DNA of 64,000 bases from Tetmemena sp. SeJ-2015 (Eukaryota > Ciliophora > Spirotrichea > Sporadotrichida > Oxytrichidae). Of this stretch, positions 11,901 to 24,210 are shown piece by piece. The translations under genes and the position numbers were made by a program. Location of the stretch: the NCBI GenBank assembly GCA_027382625.1, contig JAJKFJ010022680.1, positions 1-64,000 on the forward strand. Reading direction: 5' to 3'. Numbering within the stretch: the stretch's first letter is position 1; each line of letters begins with the position of its first letter. The notes under the pieces are model-generated. The model did no database searches and was not told the origin of the DNA. It saw only the letters and a program-made list of their open reading frames with translations.

Positions 11901-13213
11901 CTTAAAATTAGATGCTTGCAAGCGGGGAGTAGCTAAGCCAGGGTTTGAATATATTTCATCCGACTTAGGCGCAGCTGTAGCACCACAATCAGGTATAACT
12001 CTAAAGTCAGCTAACTCAAACTCATATACCTCATTAGATGATTCTGCCCGCTGGCTCACTCAAGGTCAAGAAGACTAACACTAAAATATTGGCCCTCGAT
12101 GGAAATAAGCAGCTATTCAATGATCTAAAATTCAAAATCAACGCAGGAGGGGTTGGAGAAAGGAACAAAACTCCCTCGAAAGGAATGCTTGACAAACTGA
12201 GAGGTAGCAGAAGAAGCATGGTGCCAACACTTAAAGAGTCTACTTATTTTAGTCGCAGTTTATGAAAGACTTGAATCAGCCGCAGTACATTCATGAATTT
12301 TAAATTTCAAGGACCTGATGGGCAACTCATTTAGCTTGCCATAAATCAAACCTTTGTATAGAATACAAGCCTTGGCTAAAATACTGATCAGTTAATAGTA
12401 GAAGTTTAAAGATAACTTTAATTGATCGAGGTATGATAATTTCACGAGGAGTTAGCGCATTGAGATCCCGTCTCGGTTAGAGCAAGTCTAGAGTTACTTC
12501 CTAGTCTCCAAGGCTGCTATTTAATTTTATTTGCAAGGGTCAATCTAACAGCAAAGTATAACCCAGTAACGAGAGCAACTCAATTACAGCTAAGCAAACA
12601 TGCCTTAATACTTATTGCAACCATATTTTATTTGCCTTAAGCGGCTTCATATCTTTGCATTTTACATTTATCAGCCTAGTCCCCTGAACTCCCCTATGTT
12701 CCAGCCCCCTCAAGGCCTGCAACGAAAATTGTACCCGCAGAACAATTGACAAGTTGCAGGACTCTAGATTATAGATAGTGATTTAATTGCATTTTCTTTA
12801 GTGAGAACAGTGAAAGAGAGAGGCCCAAGCAATTAGATGAAGTGAGTGACTTGAAAGACAAGAAAGTCTACCCAGTCAAGCACTTCGATTGACTGCGTTT
12901 TATCCCAGCAGAAGGTGCTTAGAAGATATTTTATGAGATAACTTAAGTATAATATTTATATTCAGAATTAGGTATTCATCAATCCATGTGCCCTTCTCCC
13001 GAGCTAGTCAATAATAAATTTGATATGTTCACTTATTTGCAAGGAGTCTCTAGGGGTGAGGAATGGTCTGCAAAATATTTCATCTTGACATCTAGATTGA
13101 AATGTTTGAATAAAAGTTATTAAATAAATTTTATTATCTCCTATTTAGGCCCCAAGCGAGAGAGAGATTTTTATGATGTGGTTAGAGAGAGATAGCTGAT
13201 TTAGGAATCTTGA
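8914..13213 (+). CDS. large coiled-coil, Gln/Asn-rich protein, function unknown
   Basis: Exon 1 starts at the ATG at 8914 (MNAIAPMTVRELQ), followed by a GT-AG intron at 8953-9059 and a charged coiled coil (VVVELEAKSFETEQRVTK...). About 9280-9890 is AT-rich and probably a long IES or intron. Coiled-coil coding resumes near 9895, with IESs at 10076-10095, 10513-10557, 10900-10945 and 11038-11087, an intron ending near 10287 and another at about 11630-11687. The C-terminal half is Gln/Asn/Ser-rich low complexity. In-frame TGA codons stand at 12747 and 12890; open frame continues after both, to TGA at 13211, so the true end is either 12892 or 13213. I recognise no enzyme motif. The protein would be well over 1,000 residues. 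Structural or scaffold role is only a guess. Confidence 0.6.
10076..10095. other. 20-bp IES, pointer TTAAA
   Basis: TTAAA at 10071-10075 and 10091-10095. Removal joins NEKAMQSL to NYVTRGDLEIKYVEF, restoring one coiled-coil frame. Confidence 0.8.
10513..10557. other. IES, pointer TTAAT
   Basis: TTAAT at 10508-10512 and 10553-10557. Removing 45 bp bypasses a TGA and joins GGTSLPLNQ to QEISGAQLIYNLV. Confidence 0.7.
10900..10945. other. IES, pointer ATCT
   Basis: ATCT at 10896-10899 and 10942-10945. Removal joins LKKFKEMMI to SSRQNYEQEVTFHLEQ. Confidence 0.7.
11038..11087. other. IES, pointer AGACT
   Basis: AGACT at 11033-11037 and 11083-11087. Removing 50 bp bypasses a TGA and joins NNYSSKTET to QTGLKKMQQVV. 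Confidence 0.7.
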
Positions 13214-13246
13214 ATAATTATTGAATTTAGGGCTTTGTGTGAATAA

Positions 13247-13264
13247 GCACCTATAAGTAGGTGC
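13247..13264. terminator. small perfect hairpin after the coiled-coil gene
   Basis: GCACCTA and its exact complement TAGGTGC are separated by TAAG, about 35 bp after the last TGA of the upstream gene. It could be an RNA 3'-end structure or chance; placement is the only support. Confidence 0.2.
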
Positions 13265-13717
13265 AATTATTTTCAGGTTTATAGTAAAAGCGCTCTCATT
13301 ATTCAATTAAAATAAGAATAAATATTATCCTTGACACATATTTTCCAAATATCCTTCCCATTACCCAACGCATCTCAAAATTGTGAAGTCACTTAAGTAT
13401 GAGCAAACCTTTCAAAATCTCAGAAAACGTCCCAATGATTTAATAATATAAAAGATGGATATTTATTTTTGACACAGCGCTAAATGCAGGTCAGTAATTT
13501 TACAAAGTCAAATGAGATTAAAAATTAAGATTAAAGTTTAATCATTAAATGGCTCCTATAGAAAGTTATCCAAACAATGCTTTCTAATTAACTTTTCTTT
13601 ATCGTCGAACTGGAGGAGAAATCTCACGTTTAAGAAGAAAAGTTATTATCGAATTTATTTTATAAAAGACATTTATTTTCATTTTTGTAATATTTTTTTG
13701 CAATACAAGAAGTTTAG
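13265..13717. other. intergenic, no gene seen
   Basis: AT-rich gap between two + strand genes; expected to carry the promoter of the downstream gene. Nothing else recognised. Confidence 0.35.
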
Positions 13718-16700
13718 ATGAAGCTTGAAAATCACGTAATTGCAACTAACATATGGAAGCATTACAAAGTCAAGGAGGAGAAAAGACAAAACGAAAAAAA
13801 GACACTATACTAGTACCTTCTCGACAACAAGCAACTTGAAGAAGTACTCACAAAGAAGAGCAAAGAGATATTAATTATGTGTGTCTTTTTTACTTTGATG
13901 AGATAATCGACTCCTTTCTATCAAATAGCTCGTTCTAATTAAAATTTATCAAGATGAGAATGGCAAAAAAGCGAAATAAGTCCCAAATGGATTAAAAATA
14001 TACCACAGATTTGCAAGAAGAGGATTTAACTCTAGATGATGATCCTAATTCCAACAACATCAATACTTTAAATTTGTGCTTGTGTGTGTTTGTCTTATTT
14101 TATATACTCGCCATTTACACCAAGCAATGCTGAATATGAAGAAGTTTAACACGCTTTCGGTCAAGAATGATTTTATTAATCTCTAAATAGATCCCTCCCC
14201 TCAACCTGTCCCAGACAAATAATTAACTACCGCTGGTGGCGCAAACTCTCATGGAATTTAAACTCAATAATCCCTTCGGCTCTCACAACAAGACCTAGAA
14301 ATGTTCAGGAAGAAGTTTAGTTTATGTACTGTTCTTTTATCTAATTTAAATTGGAGAAAGACCAAGAGAACTAAAACTAAGTGTAACAGTTGATCAAAAG
14401 AATCACGATGCTTGAGAAAGAACTGAACGACATCAATTTCAAATAGCAGTATAGTATCGAATCTTGTAAATGAAATGATAAAAATATTTTATTGGCATGC
14501 ATCTTTGGACAAGGATGATAATTCTGAGTAGTTCAAAACTTAGGTGATTTCTAAATTACCGAAAGATTTGGAGAATTCTGCGCAAACGCTAAGATATAAA
14601 CCAGAGAGTAAAAACTTTCACTTCAATTTTTATTGTTAACGGAAGTGTTATTACAAATGGTGATCAAGTGCATAGCATGCCAGCAATACTTCAAAATAAT
14701 CATGTAAGGGGATTAAAGAATTAGAAGTTCATTAATACCAACATGATGCAGTATTACTCAGTTGACGCTTAGGGCTTTACTTAAGGCTTTCAATCTAAGT
14801 CCAAAAATTAAAACGGAACTTATTTGAGCCATTTATTATAAATGCTAGTTAGGAAAGAGCTTCAAACGGAGGTGGTGATCAATCTCTGGAAAGAGTAATC
14901 ATTGAACATGATGATAAATAAATTATTTATATTTCAAAAATATAAATAAAAGTAATTACAACTTATAATTTAGAGACGAATAAATTATGAATTGATTAAT
15001 ATGATGCTGAAAGACAGTAGAGACTTAAATATTATTTAACTTAAGCGTCTGTACGGGAACCAGGCTTAGATGCAGAGCATTAAATAAGCTTTAAAATTTT
15101 TGATAATTGAGCATCTAGATGGGGAGAAATCAACACAATCTTAACTTGAGTCAGACCTCACATGATTTCTCAAAGAGCAAACTCAAAAACCCCAATGATA
15201 AAATTAAGCACATTTATATCTCCTTTAAATATATTTTTGAGTACAGCTCAATGAAAGTTAGTAGCATTGGAGAAGCTCTCGTTTCAAACAGAGTAACTAA
15301 TTAAAGGGAGGCACTCAACGTAGTGGAAAATAATATATCGATAAATTTATAAAATAAATTTATAAAATGACTTAAAGAATGCGAAGAATAACTCTAACAG
15401 AGGCTTCAATCGCTATCAGCCTGAAATCAACAGCAGCACTTATGAACCTGAATATTTTAAAGCTCAATATTTTTGTAACCCAAAGAGACCTCGTTTGATT
15501 TATTAAGTTTGAATAAAGTAACTCAAAGTCTAAGAATTTCAAACTTAGCCACCACATCTCCATGAATTCGTACAGAGGCTTAAATCAAAACTAATTCTCT
15601 GATGTAAACTATAATTATTTTGTTTTAATAAACTCAGGACTTCCTTCTAATAGAAATAACGAAGGGGGCTTTAGTGAAACCCTTTTTATATTTTTATCAT
15701 AAACCTAGTTGAACACTATAATATTCCCTTAGGTGCAGCACAGCACAACGAGAAAGAACAATCCTTAGAGAATCAATCCTATTTTTGTTTTAATCAAAAC
15801 TATCAGCATGATGAGGGGTCAGTAAGCTGCTGCACAAAGTAGCGATTCTAACAACACCTTATCTTTATTTTCATATATCTCAGAATCCCTAACATATACA
15901 AGTAAGTTTACCACAATTTTATTCATTAGTGCTTAATAGAAAATGATGTAAAGAATTAAGATGGCTTAGAATGTATAGGAATATATTAAGTTTATAAATG
16001 ATTATTTCTGTATGTTTATGTATTTGTCAATACTTTGAGTAGATAAATTCTCTTAATGCGAGAACCTAAAATTTCATGATAAAAAATACGATTCATGTCT
16101 CACCACGCCAATAGGAACTCAACATCGGAGTCAACATCACTTCACCAGCTGCCCACAATCTTAATATTCCAAATATGATTTGCATAATATATTTTTCTTA
16201 AATAAATGATATGTTCTCTAAGAATGTGATTATTCCAACCAAGTAAGGCTCTAATGGAAATTTTTTGTTATGTAAATAAATATAAATTACAGATCAAAGC
16301 ATACCTATGTTGAGAAGCCCCTCAAACCTTATCACCTAGAACACACTCTCAGTTTATTATTTCAGTTAACATTAACAAGAGAAGGAACTTTGATTCATAG
16401 CAAACTCAAAGCATATTTTTAAAAAAAAACTCTTACACATTTATTTTCCGATATCAATTGTTTAACTGTAAACAAATCATTCAAATATTTTAAATATATT
16501 TTATTTAATTTCTTAGAATGAATAAATTACTGCAAGCATGGATGGAGGATAGCAGCAGCAAGTAAATTACTAGCATGCTTATAATAAAGGCGGTCATGGA
16601 ATTATTCACGACAACTCCCAATAATAATTCGCAAATCAACCGTCCTCTCAGTATAGCAAAACTTTTATGAACAACAGGAGCTTTCATTAGTATTCTATTT

Positions 16701-16777
16701 TTTATAGAAATTTATAAATTAAAAATAACTCAAATTAAATAAGGTTTTCAGATTTAGATATATCTAGAGTCGTTTGA
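13718..16777 (+). CDS. large IES-dense Asn/Gln/Ser-rich protein, function unknown
   Basis: Start ATG at 13718 opens a charged helical N-terminus (MKLENHVIATNIWKHYKVK...). After an acidic linker (QEEDLTLDDDPN) comes a coiled coil (LEKDQENQNQ...KRITMLEKELND), then long Asn/Gln/Ser-rich stretches ending with QQQQVNY and FHQYS. IESs at 14320-14348, 14466-14505 and 15081-15114 join the frame cleanly; several more must exist (e.g. AATATTTT and GTTTGA repeats between 15440 and 15530) but were not all resolved. The last in-frame TGA is at 16775, but the AT-rich last 25 codons may be non-coding. No family recognised. Together with the gene upstream it forms a pair of similar low-complexity proteins. 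Confidence 0.55.
14320..14348. other. IES, pointer TTTA
   Basis: TTTA at 14316-14319 and 14345-14348. Removing 29 bp joins DLEMFRKKF to KLEKDQENQNQ. Confidence 0.75.
14466..14505. other. IES, pointer ATCTT
   Basis: ATCTT at 14461-14465 and 14501-14505. Removing 40 bp bypasses a TGA and joins QQYSIES to LDKDDNSEQFK. Confidence 0.8.
15081..15114. other. IES, pointer GAGCAT
   Basis: GAGCAT at 15075-15080 and 15109-15114. Removing 34 bp joins GNQAQMQSI to QMGRNQHNLNLSQ. Confidence 0.82.
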
Positions 16778-17752
16778 TTTTCTCCCTTTTATAATTTCAA
16801 CTTATTTTTTAGTTTTAAAACATTATTTCCCTTATTTAGACCTATAATGAAAGATTATCTTATCAATTTAAATCCTTCGCTACAATTAGATACATTAATT
16901 ACACCATTAATTTTAAGGATAAATTTGTAATGAGTTAAGTATTTTATGCAAAAAGCTAAAAAATTATCAGAAATAAAAATCGTTATTGGTATACTAGCTA
17001 TTATTATTTTTCTTTTTACTCATATTCTACGATTGACTCTTCTTCTTCGAGCTTATAATCCTATTCTTTTAAATGCAAATTAAACATGAAGAAGAGAATT
17101 ACTTATTTTTATAATTTAATTCTTTAACTCTTCTATTTTAAATTTGTAATACGTTTTATTTCTAAATTAAAAAAGTAAACAGAGTAATATTGAATGTTAG
17201 TAGGAACGGTAGATCCCGCATGTGATCTCTTGGATATTAGATTACTCATTACCATCACCATCGATAAGTTAGCAGCATTCACACCATATTTATTTAATAA
17301 TTATCTCCATTTATATTTTCAAGAAAAATATGGTTTTAATTGGCGTCTCGTTAGTTAGAAGTATAAAAATAAATTAATTTTGAGTTGGATTTGAGCTGTT
17401 GCATCTTCTTAAACTTCTGGAAATTCCTGAAGTCCACATCCGTAACATTTCTCATTTACTCGCTTATAGGTTCAAGTTAAAACTTGTTTCTTCTTTGACC
17501 TTAATCTTGGTAAACAAATTAGAAATTAATTTTTTATAGTACAGTAATTTATAATAAGTTTATGGTAATCAGTTTCGTAAGAAGTGAAATTAAATTTATC
17601 TACAATTGTAAGAAGGAGTTATCAGTTTAGGCGCCTAGACCGCTCCACCCTCTATGAATTCCGAATTCTGATAGGGAGATTATCTCTCACTGAAGATTTA
17701 ATTTGGCTGCACTCCTATTTAAGATCCGTTATTATATATCCTTCCTGGATCG
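16778..17752. other. 3'-3' intergenic, very AT-rich
   Basis: Gap between the convergent unknown gene (+) and the kinesin tail block (-). I see no convincing coding frame; the plus-strand frame at 17584-17808 overlaps the antisense tail of kinesin and is a shadow. Confidence 0.35.
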
Positions 17753-20099
17753 TCATTCGATACTTAAAAGAAGTTAACTCAATAATCTGCATTATAATTA
17801 GAAGTTAGTCTTTGTGTAGAACCTCTAATCTGGAACTACCTCTTTTTAAGTGCTTAGCTAAGATTGTGAAGTGGGATGAGGTAGCGAAATGTGTTCTCTA
17901 GATTTGACTGGAGTGATGTTTTAATTGAGCATGGATATCTTCTTTAGATAGGGATCTCCTCTTGCTAAAGATATCTAGTTGGAGCCAGTTAAGAAAATAA
18001 ATGGATAAATTCTCTTTTATGACTTATCGTATTATCCCTTTTTAATGATTCTCTTTTTGATGAGGCCTGTCTAGCGCATTTGAGTCTAACTATGGATTGT
18101 GCTCATCAATAGTGACTATGAAGCTTCGCTTTCCAGTTGGTATGCTCTACTGCTGGTATTCTTTGACATTAACATTACTTCGATCTAATAAACATTTGCA
18201 TGATAAATCTAATGCAGACACGCCATCCCCTCCCTCACTTTCTTCACCATAGTTACTGTCTTCATCCTCTTAGGCCTCTTCCTCGAAATTATTCCTGTCT
18301 ATTTAATCCTAGACTTAAGTTCTACCAGAAGTAGCTGGAGTACCGTCGACTGAAGTAGCTCTGAACATTGGTCTGAGTGGTTCTTAGTTTTTTAGCTTAC
18401 TCTTTACACCCCCTGTTGCTATTCCATTGAATCCGGTATTTGTAATTCTGAAGTTTTGAAGTTCTAGTTACTGAATACGTGTCTCTAAAGCCTTGTTCTT
18501 TAACTAAAATATTACAAATCTTATGACGCAGCTAGATTAGCTCAGTGTAAACTGAATCTATAGTAGTTGGTGCTTAGTCCATTGTTGCATTCATATTGAA
18601 CTTTCCATATAAATTCTTTTTAATATTTGCAAAATGATATTAGGTGTTTGACTTAAGCATGCTATCCTTAACATGATCGCTAACCATATTCTCATAGTTT
18701 TACTTATTATTCTTCAAAATACCCTCTACTAATTCGAGTCTTTCTCTGAGTGATTAGTTTTCTATAAGGAGACTGAAGTTTTCACTATCAGCATCTTCCT
18801 TTGTATTTTTAAGTTTTTCAATTGTTTCCCTCAATTCAGTGTTGGCTTTTAGCAAATCAGTTACTGCATTGACACTGTGAATAAAAAATAAGTCTTTAGG
18901 CAGCTGCTTCTTGCTTTTCTTTGTCTTTCTAAATAAAGAAATTCATCTGAGTCTGCTTCTTCTAATTAAACTGCTGCAATTACTGCTAGGTTAGTTAGGG
19001 GTTTGTGCCGAGCTGAGATTAAGTCTAGGAGTATCCAGGATTGTTTAGAGTATATTAAATTTAAGAGGTGTCAGAGTTTATCTTAGAGGTGATGTTACTT
19101 GCCTATGCATATTTGATAGGTCTATATCAGCTTGGTTGATATCTGACAACTGTAAGTTTGCCATTTCTTCCATCCCTCCTTTACTTATAATCTCAGATCT
19201 CATTTACCTGGCATGCTGGTGGGGAAGTGGCTTTCCGGATATATCCGGTAACTTATTGTTGGAAGTAACTTAAGTTCCTCCAGGTGTCTCATTTCTATAT
19301 TAGGAGACACCAGAACTTTGAAAACTCCTTAACTCTAGCTCAACCAGTTTAAGTTTTTTATCCTTCTCCTCACTCATTTAAGTGAGGAACTGGATATGGT
19401 CATTTGCATTTCTCAACTCCTTCTCTAAATCTTGAATTCTCTTTTTGTATTCTGTAATTTCTAGTATCCTGGGATCTATATTCTTGATAGGGATATTTGA
19501 TATCAAAGAAGCTTTCGCAGCATAGTTTAGAGTGCTGAGATTTTCATCTACGTAGCGATCACTGGGCGACAAGCAAGCAATCATAAGCGTATAAGAGTTT
19601 CCTCCAAGACTTTACTTGAGCAAGCTTGTCAACTTTGACTCTCTATAAGGTATAAATCCACCTCCTAAAATAAAAGTTTCGATCTTAAAATATGTCTTAT
19701 ATATCCTTATCTATTTTCGCCAAAGGCACCTTTTTGCTCTGTTAAAGCAGTTATAACTTTCCTCAGGACCAACAGACTTTTGTTGATGTCGATACTTTCC
19801 TTGGCTTGGAGCCCGGTTGTTCCAGTCAGCCCTTACTTTTCAGAACCAGCCAGATCTACTAGTTACAATTTACTGACAGTGAGCGATTCTCCTCCATGCC
19901 TCAAATCTTATAATAGTGAATCCAAAGTTATAATCTTGAGATTCTACAGTGATTGTGAAAATGGTGTGAGAGCGAGAGGACAGGTCATTTAGGTTATGAG
20001 AAGCTAGCACCCTATTTTTGCTTCCAAAACGGAAGAGTTCGATTGCCTCCTCTGGATTTTGGCATTCAAAGACATATAAGTTTTCTACTACAAACTAAT
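17753..20099 (-). CDS. kinesin, C-terminal part of motor plus coiled-coil tail (scrambled block 2)
   Basis: Continues the motor begun at 27608-28631. Reading leftward from the pointer at 20088-20099: VVENLYVFECQNPEEAIELF, then GSKNRVLASHNLNDLSSRSHTIFTI (switch I, SSRSH), LVDLAGSEK (switch II), INKSL, YRESKLTSLLKQSLGG, TLMIACLSPSDRYVDENLSTLNYAAKA, all in the order of every kinesin head. A neck and long coiled coil follow (ITEYKKRIQDLEKELRNAND...). The tail frame runs to a TGA at 17753, with unresolved IESs near 18880-19100 and 19640-19720. Family level is not clear; the C-terminal stalk and N-terminal head fit a plus-end motor. It has no start codon and no P-loop of its own. Confidence 0.85.
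20088..20099 (-). other. kinesin inverted MDS pointer, copy 2
   Basis: Minus-strand ATTAGTTTGTAG, 12 bp, identical to plus-strand 28620-28631. Flanks differ on both sides. It marks where the second kinesin block joins the first. Confidence 0.85.
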
Positions 20100-20156
20100 T
20101 ACGAAATTGTATAGGACTATTCAAAATTATATAATATTCAGCTTGTTAACATTTCA

Positions 20157-23100
20157 ATGAAACTGACTGGCTAGATTTAGTGGAGCATCTACATCATTCT
20201 GTGGTAAGTAGAATAACACCTCTACTTTAATATATATGCTAATTTAGGCCCTACTACATTATCCTTGGTCTCTCTCTGATATTTTCTTGTGGCGCTTTGC
20301 TTTTATTCTTCAACTGGATCTGCCAAAGAATGAACAGTACCCACTCTCTCAGAAATGTGAGCAATTAAAATGGAGAGTAAGGAGGACGAATTAACTCATC
20401 CTTAAACTCTCGAGGAGATGAAGAGAGCGACATTTTTACCAATAATACTCAAAGCATGTTTAATCAGAATAACTTTGGAATATCGGCAAACTAAGGAGCA
20501 AACGGATTAAGTAAGAATAGCAATTGGAGTTCCTAATATCTAAAGGTAACATGATTTTCAATGGAAGGGAAAGAGGAGCTCGGGCTATTCAAAGAATTGT
20601 CAACAGAGGTAAACTGTGGTCGAATCCTTTTTAAAAAGTTAAGTGTAACATAATCTAGGATGTGTTTAGAAGAGGAGAAGCAGAAGGGTAGAGAAGCCAA
20701 GTTTCAAGTGATCATTAAAATTCCAGCAGTTAGCAGCAAAGCAGCTAATCCTAGATTGTCCAAAGAAATGCTTAAGATAATAAATATACCTGTTAGGATA
20801 TACTTAGAATATAATTTGCTTATAGGTTCAATGATCTTGTATTTAACTGTGACTCTGAGTGGCTTGACATTTACTCTTGTAGTAATTCTTATTGGCATTT
20901 TCAATTACAGCAACTCTCCTGAGGAAGGGCTTACCGCAACTGCCATCTAAGTGCTAGTCTACATAATAATTTGCATAATTTTGACTTCTCTCTGTTTCAG
21001 GCATCTTGTATTTTGGAAAGCCCAGTTGATAAAAGTTAAACTCAACATGAATCAAATAAGTAAGAGACTTTCATAACTTATTGTTTTTTACTTTGTCTGT
21101 AGATAAAATCCATGAGAGGATAGAGAGGTTTCAGAGGGAGATGGAGTACTAGCTCTCTTAGGGTTAGGATGGGGCGTAGCTAGAGATAAGAGCAGAGCAG
21201 CTGAACACACTTCAAGAGAATCTAACTAGAGTTAATATGGAAACAGTAGAAGACCTCCCCTTTTCCAAATTCCTAGTAAGGATATCTCAGTCCTACTACC
21301 AAACAATCCAACTATTTATTTAATTGGCAAATTTGCAAAGAGCTTGTTCAGCAATGACTAGAATTATAAATAAAGAATAATGCTTTGTACTTTATCTAGA
21401 TTGCAACTGTGAATCGAAGATAAATTATGAGCAGACATCAAAAGTCAAAGAGAAAGCACTTAAAATATTCTAAGAATCATAAACTGAAATAATAGCATTT
21501 ATATTTACAAATAATAATTGAAAGGGAGAGATAGATTGGGCAATATCAAAGATTTGAAATCTTAAATGAAACTGGAAGCAGGAGTATTCGAGGCCACTGA
21601 CTAGTTCGCATAATTTATTTTTGTAAAAGAAGAGGCAGTGGAGAGTTCCATCTAAGTTAGGAAGCCAGGACTTGAATAAGATAAATGAGACTGAGCTTAT
21701 TGACATACTCAGCATTCCTGATGAAGTTAACAACAAAATTGAAATCATTGTTTATATAAATAAATTATTTTAAAACAATAATTGTAGAGTATAAAATGCT
21801 GATTTATTTAAATTGATAGTGAAATCTTAGAAAATAAAATAGTGAAATACTTTGAGGAAAGAGAGGAAATGATCTTTGAGGATGACATAAATTTGAAGGT
21901 AGAAGATATTTTGCAGACTCAAATTAAAGAACCTTCAAATGCTTGTGAGGACTAAAATGTGATAATCACTGAAATTCACAATGAGTTATATGTTTATAAT
22001 TTGGTAAATGAGTTTAGAAATTGTCTGACTACTCTAATGGGCTACATTGACACAGAAAACGTTGTTAATGACTTAACTAAGCATCCTATTTTGGATAAAC
22101 CTATTTAAAATAAGGAGGGGGAGGAGGAGGAAGAAGAGGATATAGATTAGAAGCCAAATAAAAGATAGTTAAGTAGCAAGAAAAAGCAAGACAAAAATAC
22201 TAATAAAGAATATGCAATAAAGACCACTAAGAGGTGCTATTCTGCAGATTCATAATATTATGATAGCAAGTCATACAAAGATTTTATAAGATCTAATTAT
22301 GAATGATTTATACAAAATTTGAAATAAAATTTATGCAATTTAAAATTAAGATTCTGATGAGTCAAAAGCTTCTGATTAAAGGTCAAAGGATAGTAACTCT
22401 GATAAAGAAGAAGATGACTTAAAATACAAATCTCCATTCTAAAAGAATAGTGGGGAGTGCATGCTTTGTCTTACTGAGTTGTCTAATTGTGTGCTTATGG
22501 ATTAAATAGAAATAATATTTGAATTATTTGTTTCATCTATAAAATAGCAGCATTCAAATTTTTGTTAAAGCTTTAGATTGTAATTCCAATTATATTTCCA
22601 AAAACTGACTAATGATGAGTGTGATTTAATTATTTGTTGATTGCGGGCATTCGAACATTTGTTTTGATTGTGCAATGAGACTTGCAATAAAAGCACGTTC
22701 ATAAGGTAAAAACCCTCACTGTCACTTGTGCAGAGAGAAAGTTAGATTTGCTCTCAAAATAAGGGTGGGTCCTTTAAAAATATAATAATGTTCGGATACA
22801 AAGCCAAACGAGGATACTAAGTAAGAGGATATTTGCAAAGTCCAAGATACCAAAGATCACCAAATTTATTCTCACATTAATTATATCTCAATGTGGATTT
22901 TAAATTGCTCTTGAGATGCTGACTGACTAAAAGGACAACTATGTCAAGATACTCAGCTATGTAGATATGTAAGAGGCCATGCCCAAACACTTAATGAGGG
23001 CTCAGAGAAGGAGTAGGATGAAAGTCCAGATGCCCAAATTCAAGGAGATACTAATATCAGCCGCCACAAAGTGGAAGATAGAGAATGCAGATTTTTCAAA

Positions 23101-23724
23101 CTTGATGGACGAATTTAGAATATATGAAAAGACCTCACTTAATGCAAATTATAGTTTAGAGCTATAATCTAATTTATAACTTAATGATAGAAAAAGCAAG
23201 AATACTACTACTGATAAGGTGGTAGATTTAAAATAAGTGGCTTAAACGACTAAGGGGGATAAGAAGGCTGCAATTTATGAAGATATCGCTTTTTTCAAGC
23301 ATCAAGTATCAAAGTATTAACTTTAAACTAAGCAGACGAAAGAATAACAAGAGTGGGGAAGAAGGAGAAACTCATCATGAGTAAATATTTGGTGTCATAA
23401 TATCGATTAATTTTAATTTTCCCAATTTGCTTTAGCTCCTTAAGTATTCCCAGGAGCAATAAGAATTTTGAAGTATAGTTTCTTTATAGAAAGTATAAAT
23501 TATTGTTTGTTTGTAAGCTGAATGAGGAAGGAGGCTCTAATGAAAAAGGATATGATGTTTGTGTAAGTGAATGTCATCTAAGTGGAGTTGCTATCTAGGC
23601 AGAAATAAAAGCAGAGCATGCTTCCTCCACTCTATCTGTAAGCTTACTCTAGCTCTCTGTCGACTCTTCGCCTAATTGTTATACACTTTATAACATGAGG
23701 ACCAAGCCACCTGAATACCAGTGA
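20157..23724 (+). CDS. multi-pass membrane RING-finger protein, likely ubiquitin E3 ligase
   Basis: ATG at 20157 gives MKLTGQIQWSIYIILWPYYIILG; a 44-nt GT-AG intron (20204-20247) interrupts this first membrane region. A hydrophilic Asn/Ser/Gly loop (about 20330-20540) and more membrane segments (about 20820-21030) follow, then a charged stretch with a Glu run (22110-22140). The RING is CMLCLTEL...VLMDCGHSNICFDCAMRLA...CHLCREKV (about 22460-22770), a C3HC4-like Cys/His order, completed only after IES 22504-22642 is removed. The tail is basic and ends at TGA 23378, or at 23722 if a possible intron at about 23380-23435 is spliced. Its start lies only 57 bp from the kinesin block boundary. Substrate and organelle unknown. 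Confidence 0.75.
22504..22642. other. 139-bp IES inside RING finger, pointer GATT
   Basis: GATT at 22500-22503 and 22639-22642. Removal brings NCVLMD to CGHSNICFDC, completing the zinc-binding pattern. Confidence 0.85.
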
Positions 23725-24210
23725 AAACGCAAATGGTACAGCCAGCAGCTTATAGCTCTTGTATAAAAAAATAAATATGACTACTGACTAAAGCAGACAA
23801 TCAACTCAATCTAAAATTATCTTTAAGAAGTAAAAACTCTACAAACTGAATCAGCATCATTCATCAATAAATCATTTAACTAAATTGAAGAATTAAGATT
23901 TCTATAAATGATATCTTAATTTATGAAATCTAATTTATTGATTGCATTCTCAAAGACGGAAGGTAACAACAACAATAATATTTTTTTTAGGTAAATGAGT
24001 CAAATAGTTTTCATCTACAAAAGAACTTTAATTGAAGATTAGCTTTTGAGATATATGTAAAATTGTTTTGTTTGTTCTTACCCACAAAAAGGGAGTATTC
24101 TTTTTGCAATTTATAGGAGAGTCTTAGAGTTTTAATGTTGACCACAATTGATATTTAAAGAGAGAATTATCTCTAGATTTTATTATGGATATGTTTAAAA
24201 TTAATTGATT
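23725..24210. other. intergenic, no gene seen
   Basis: AT-rich stretch downstream of the RING gene. No coding frame recognised. Confidence 0.35.
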
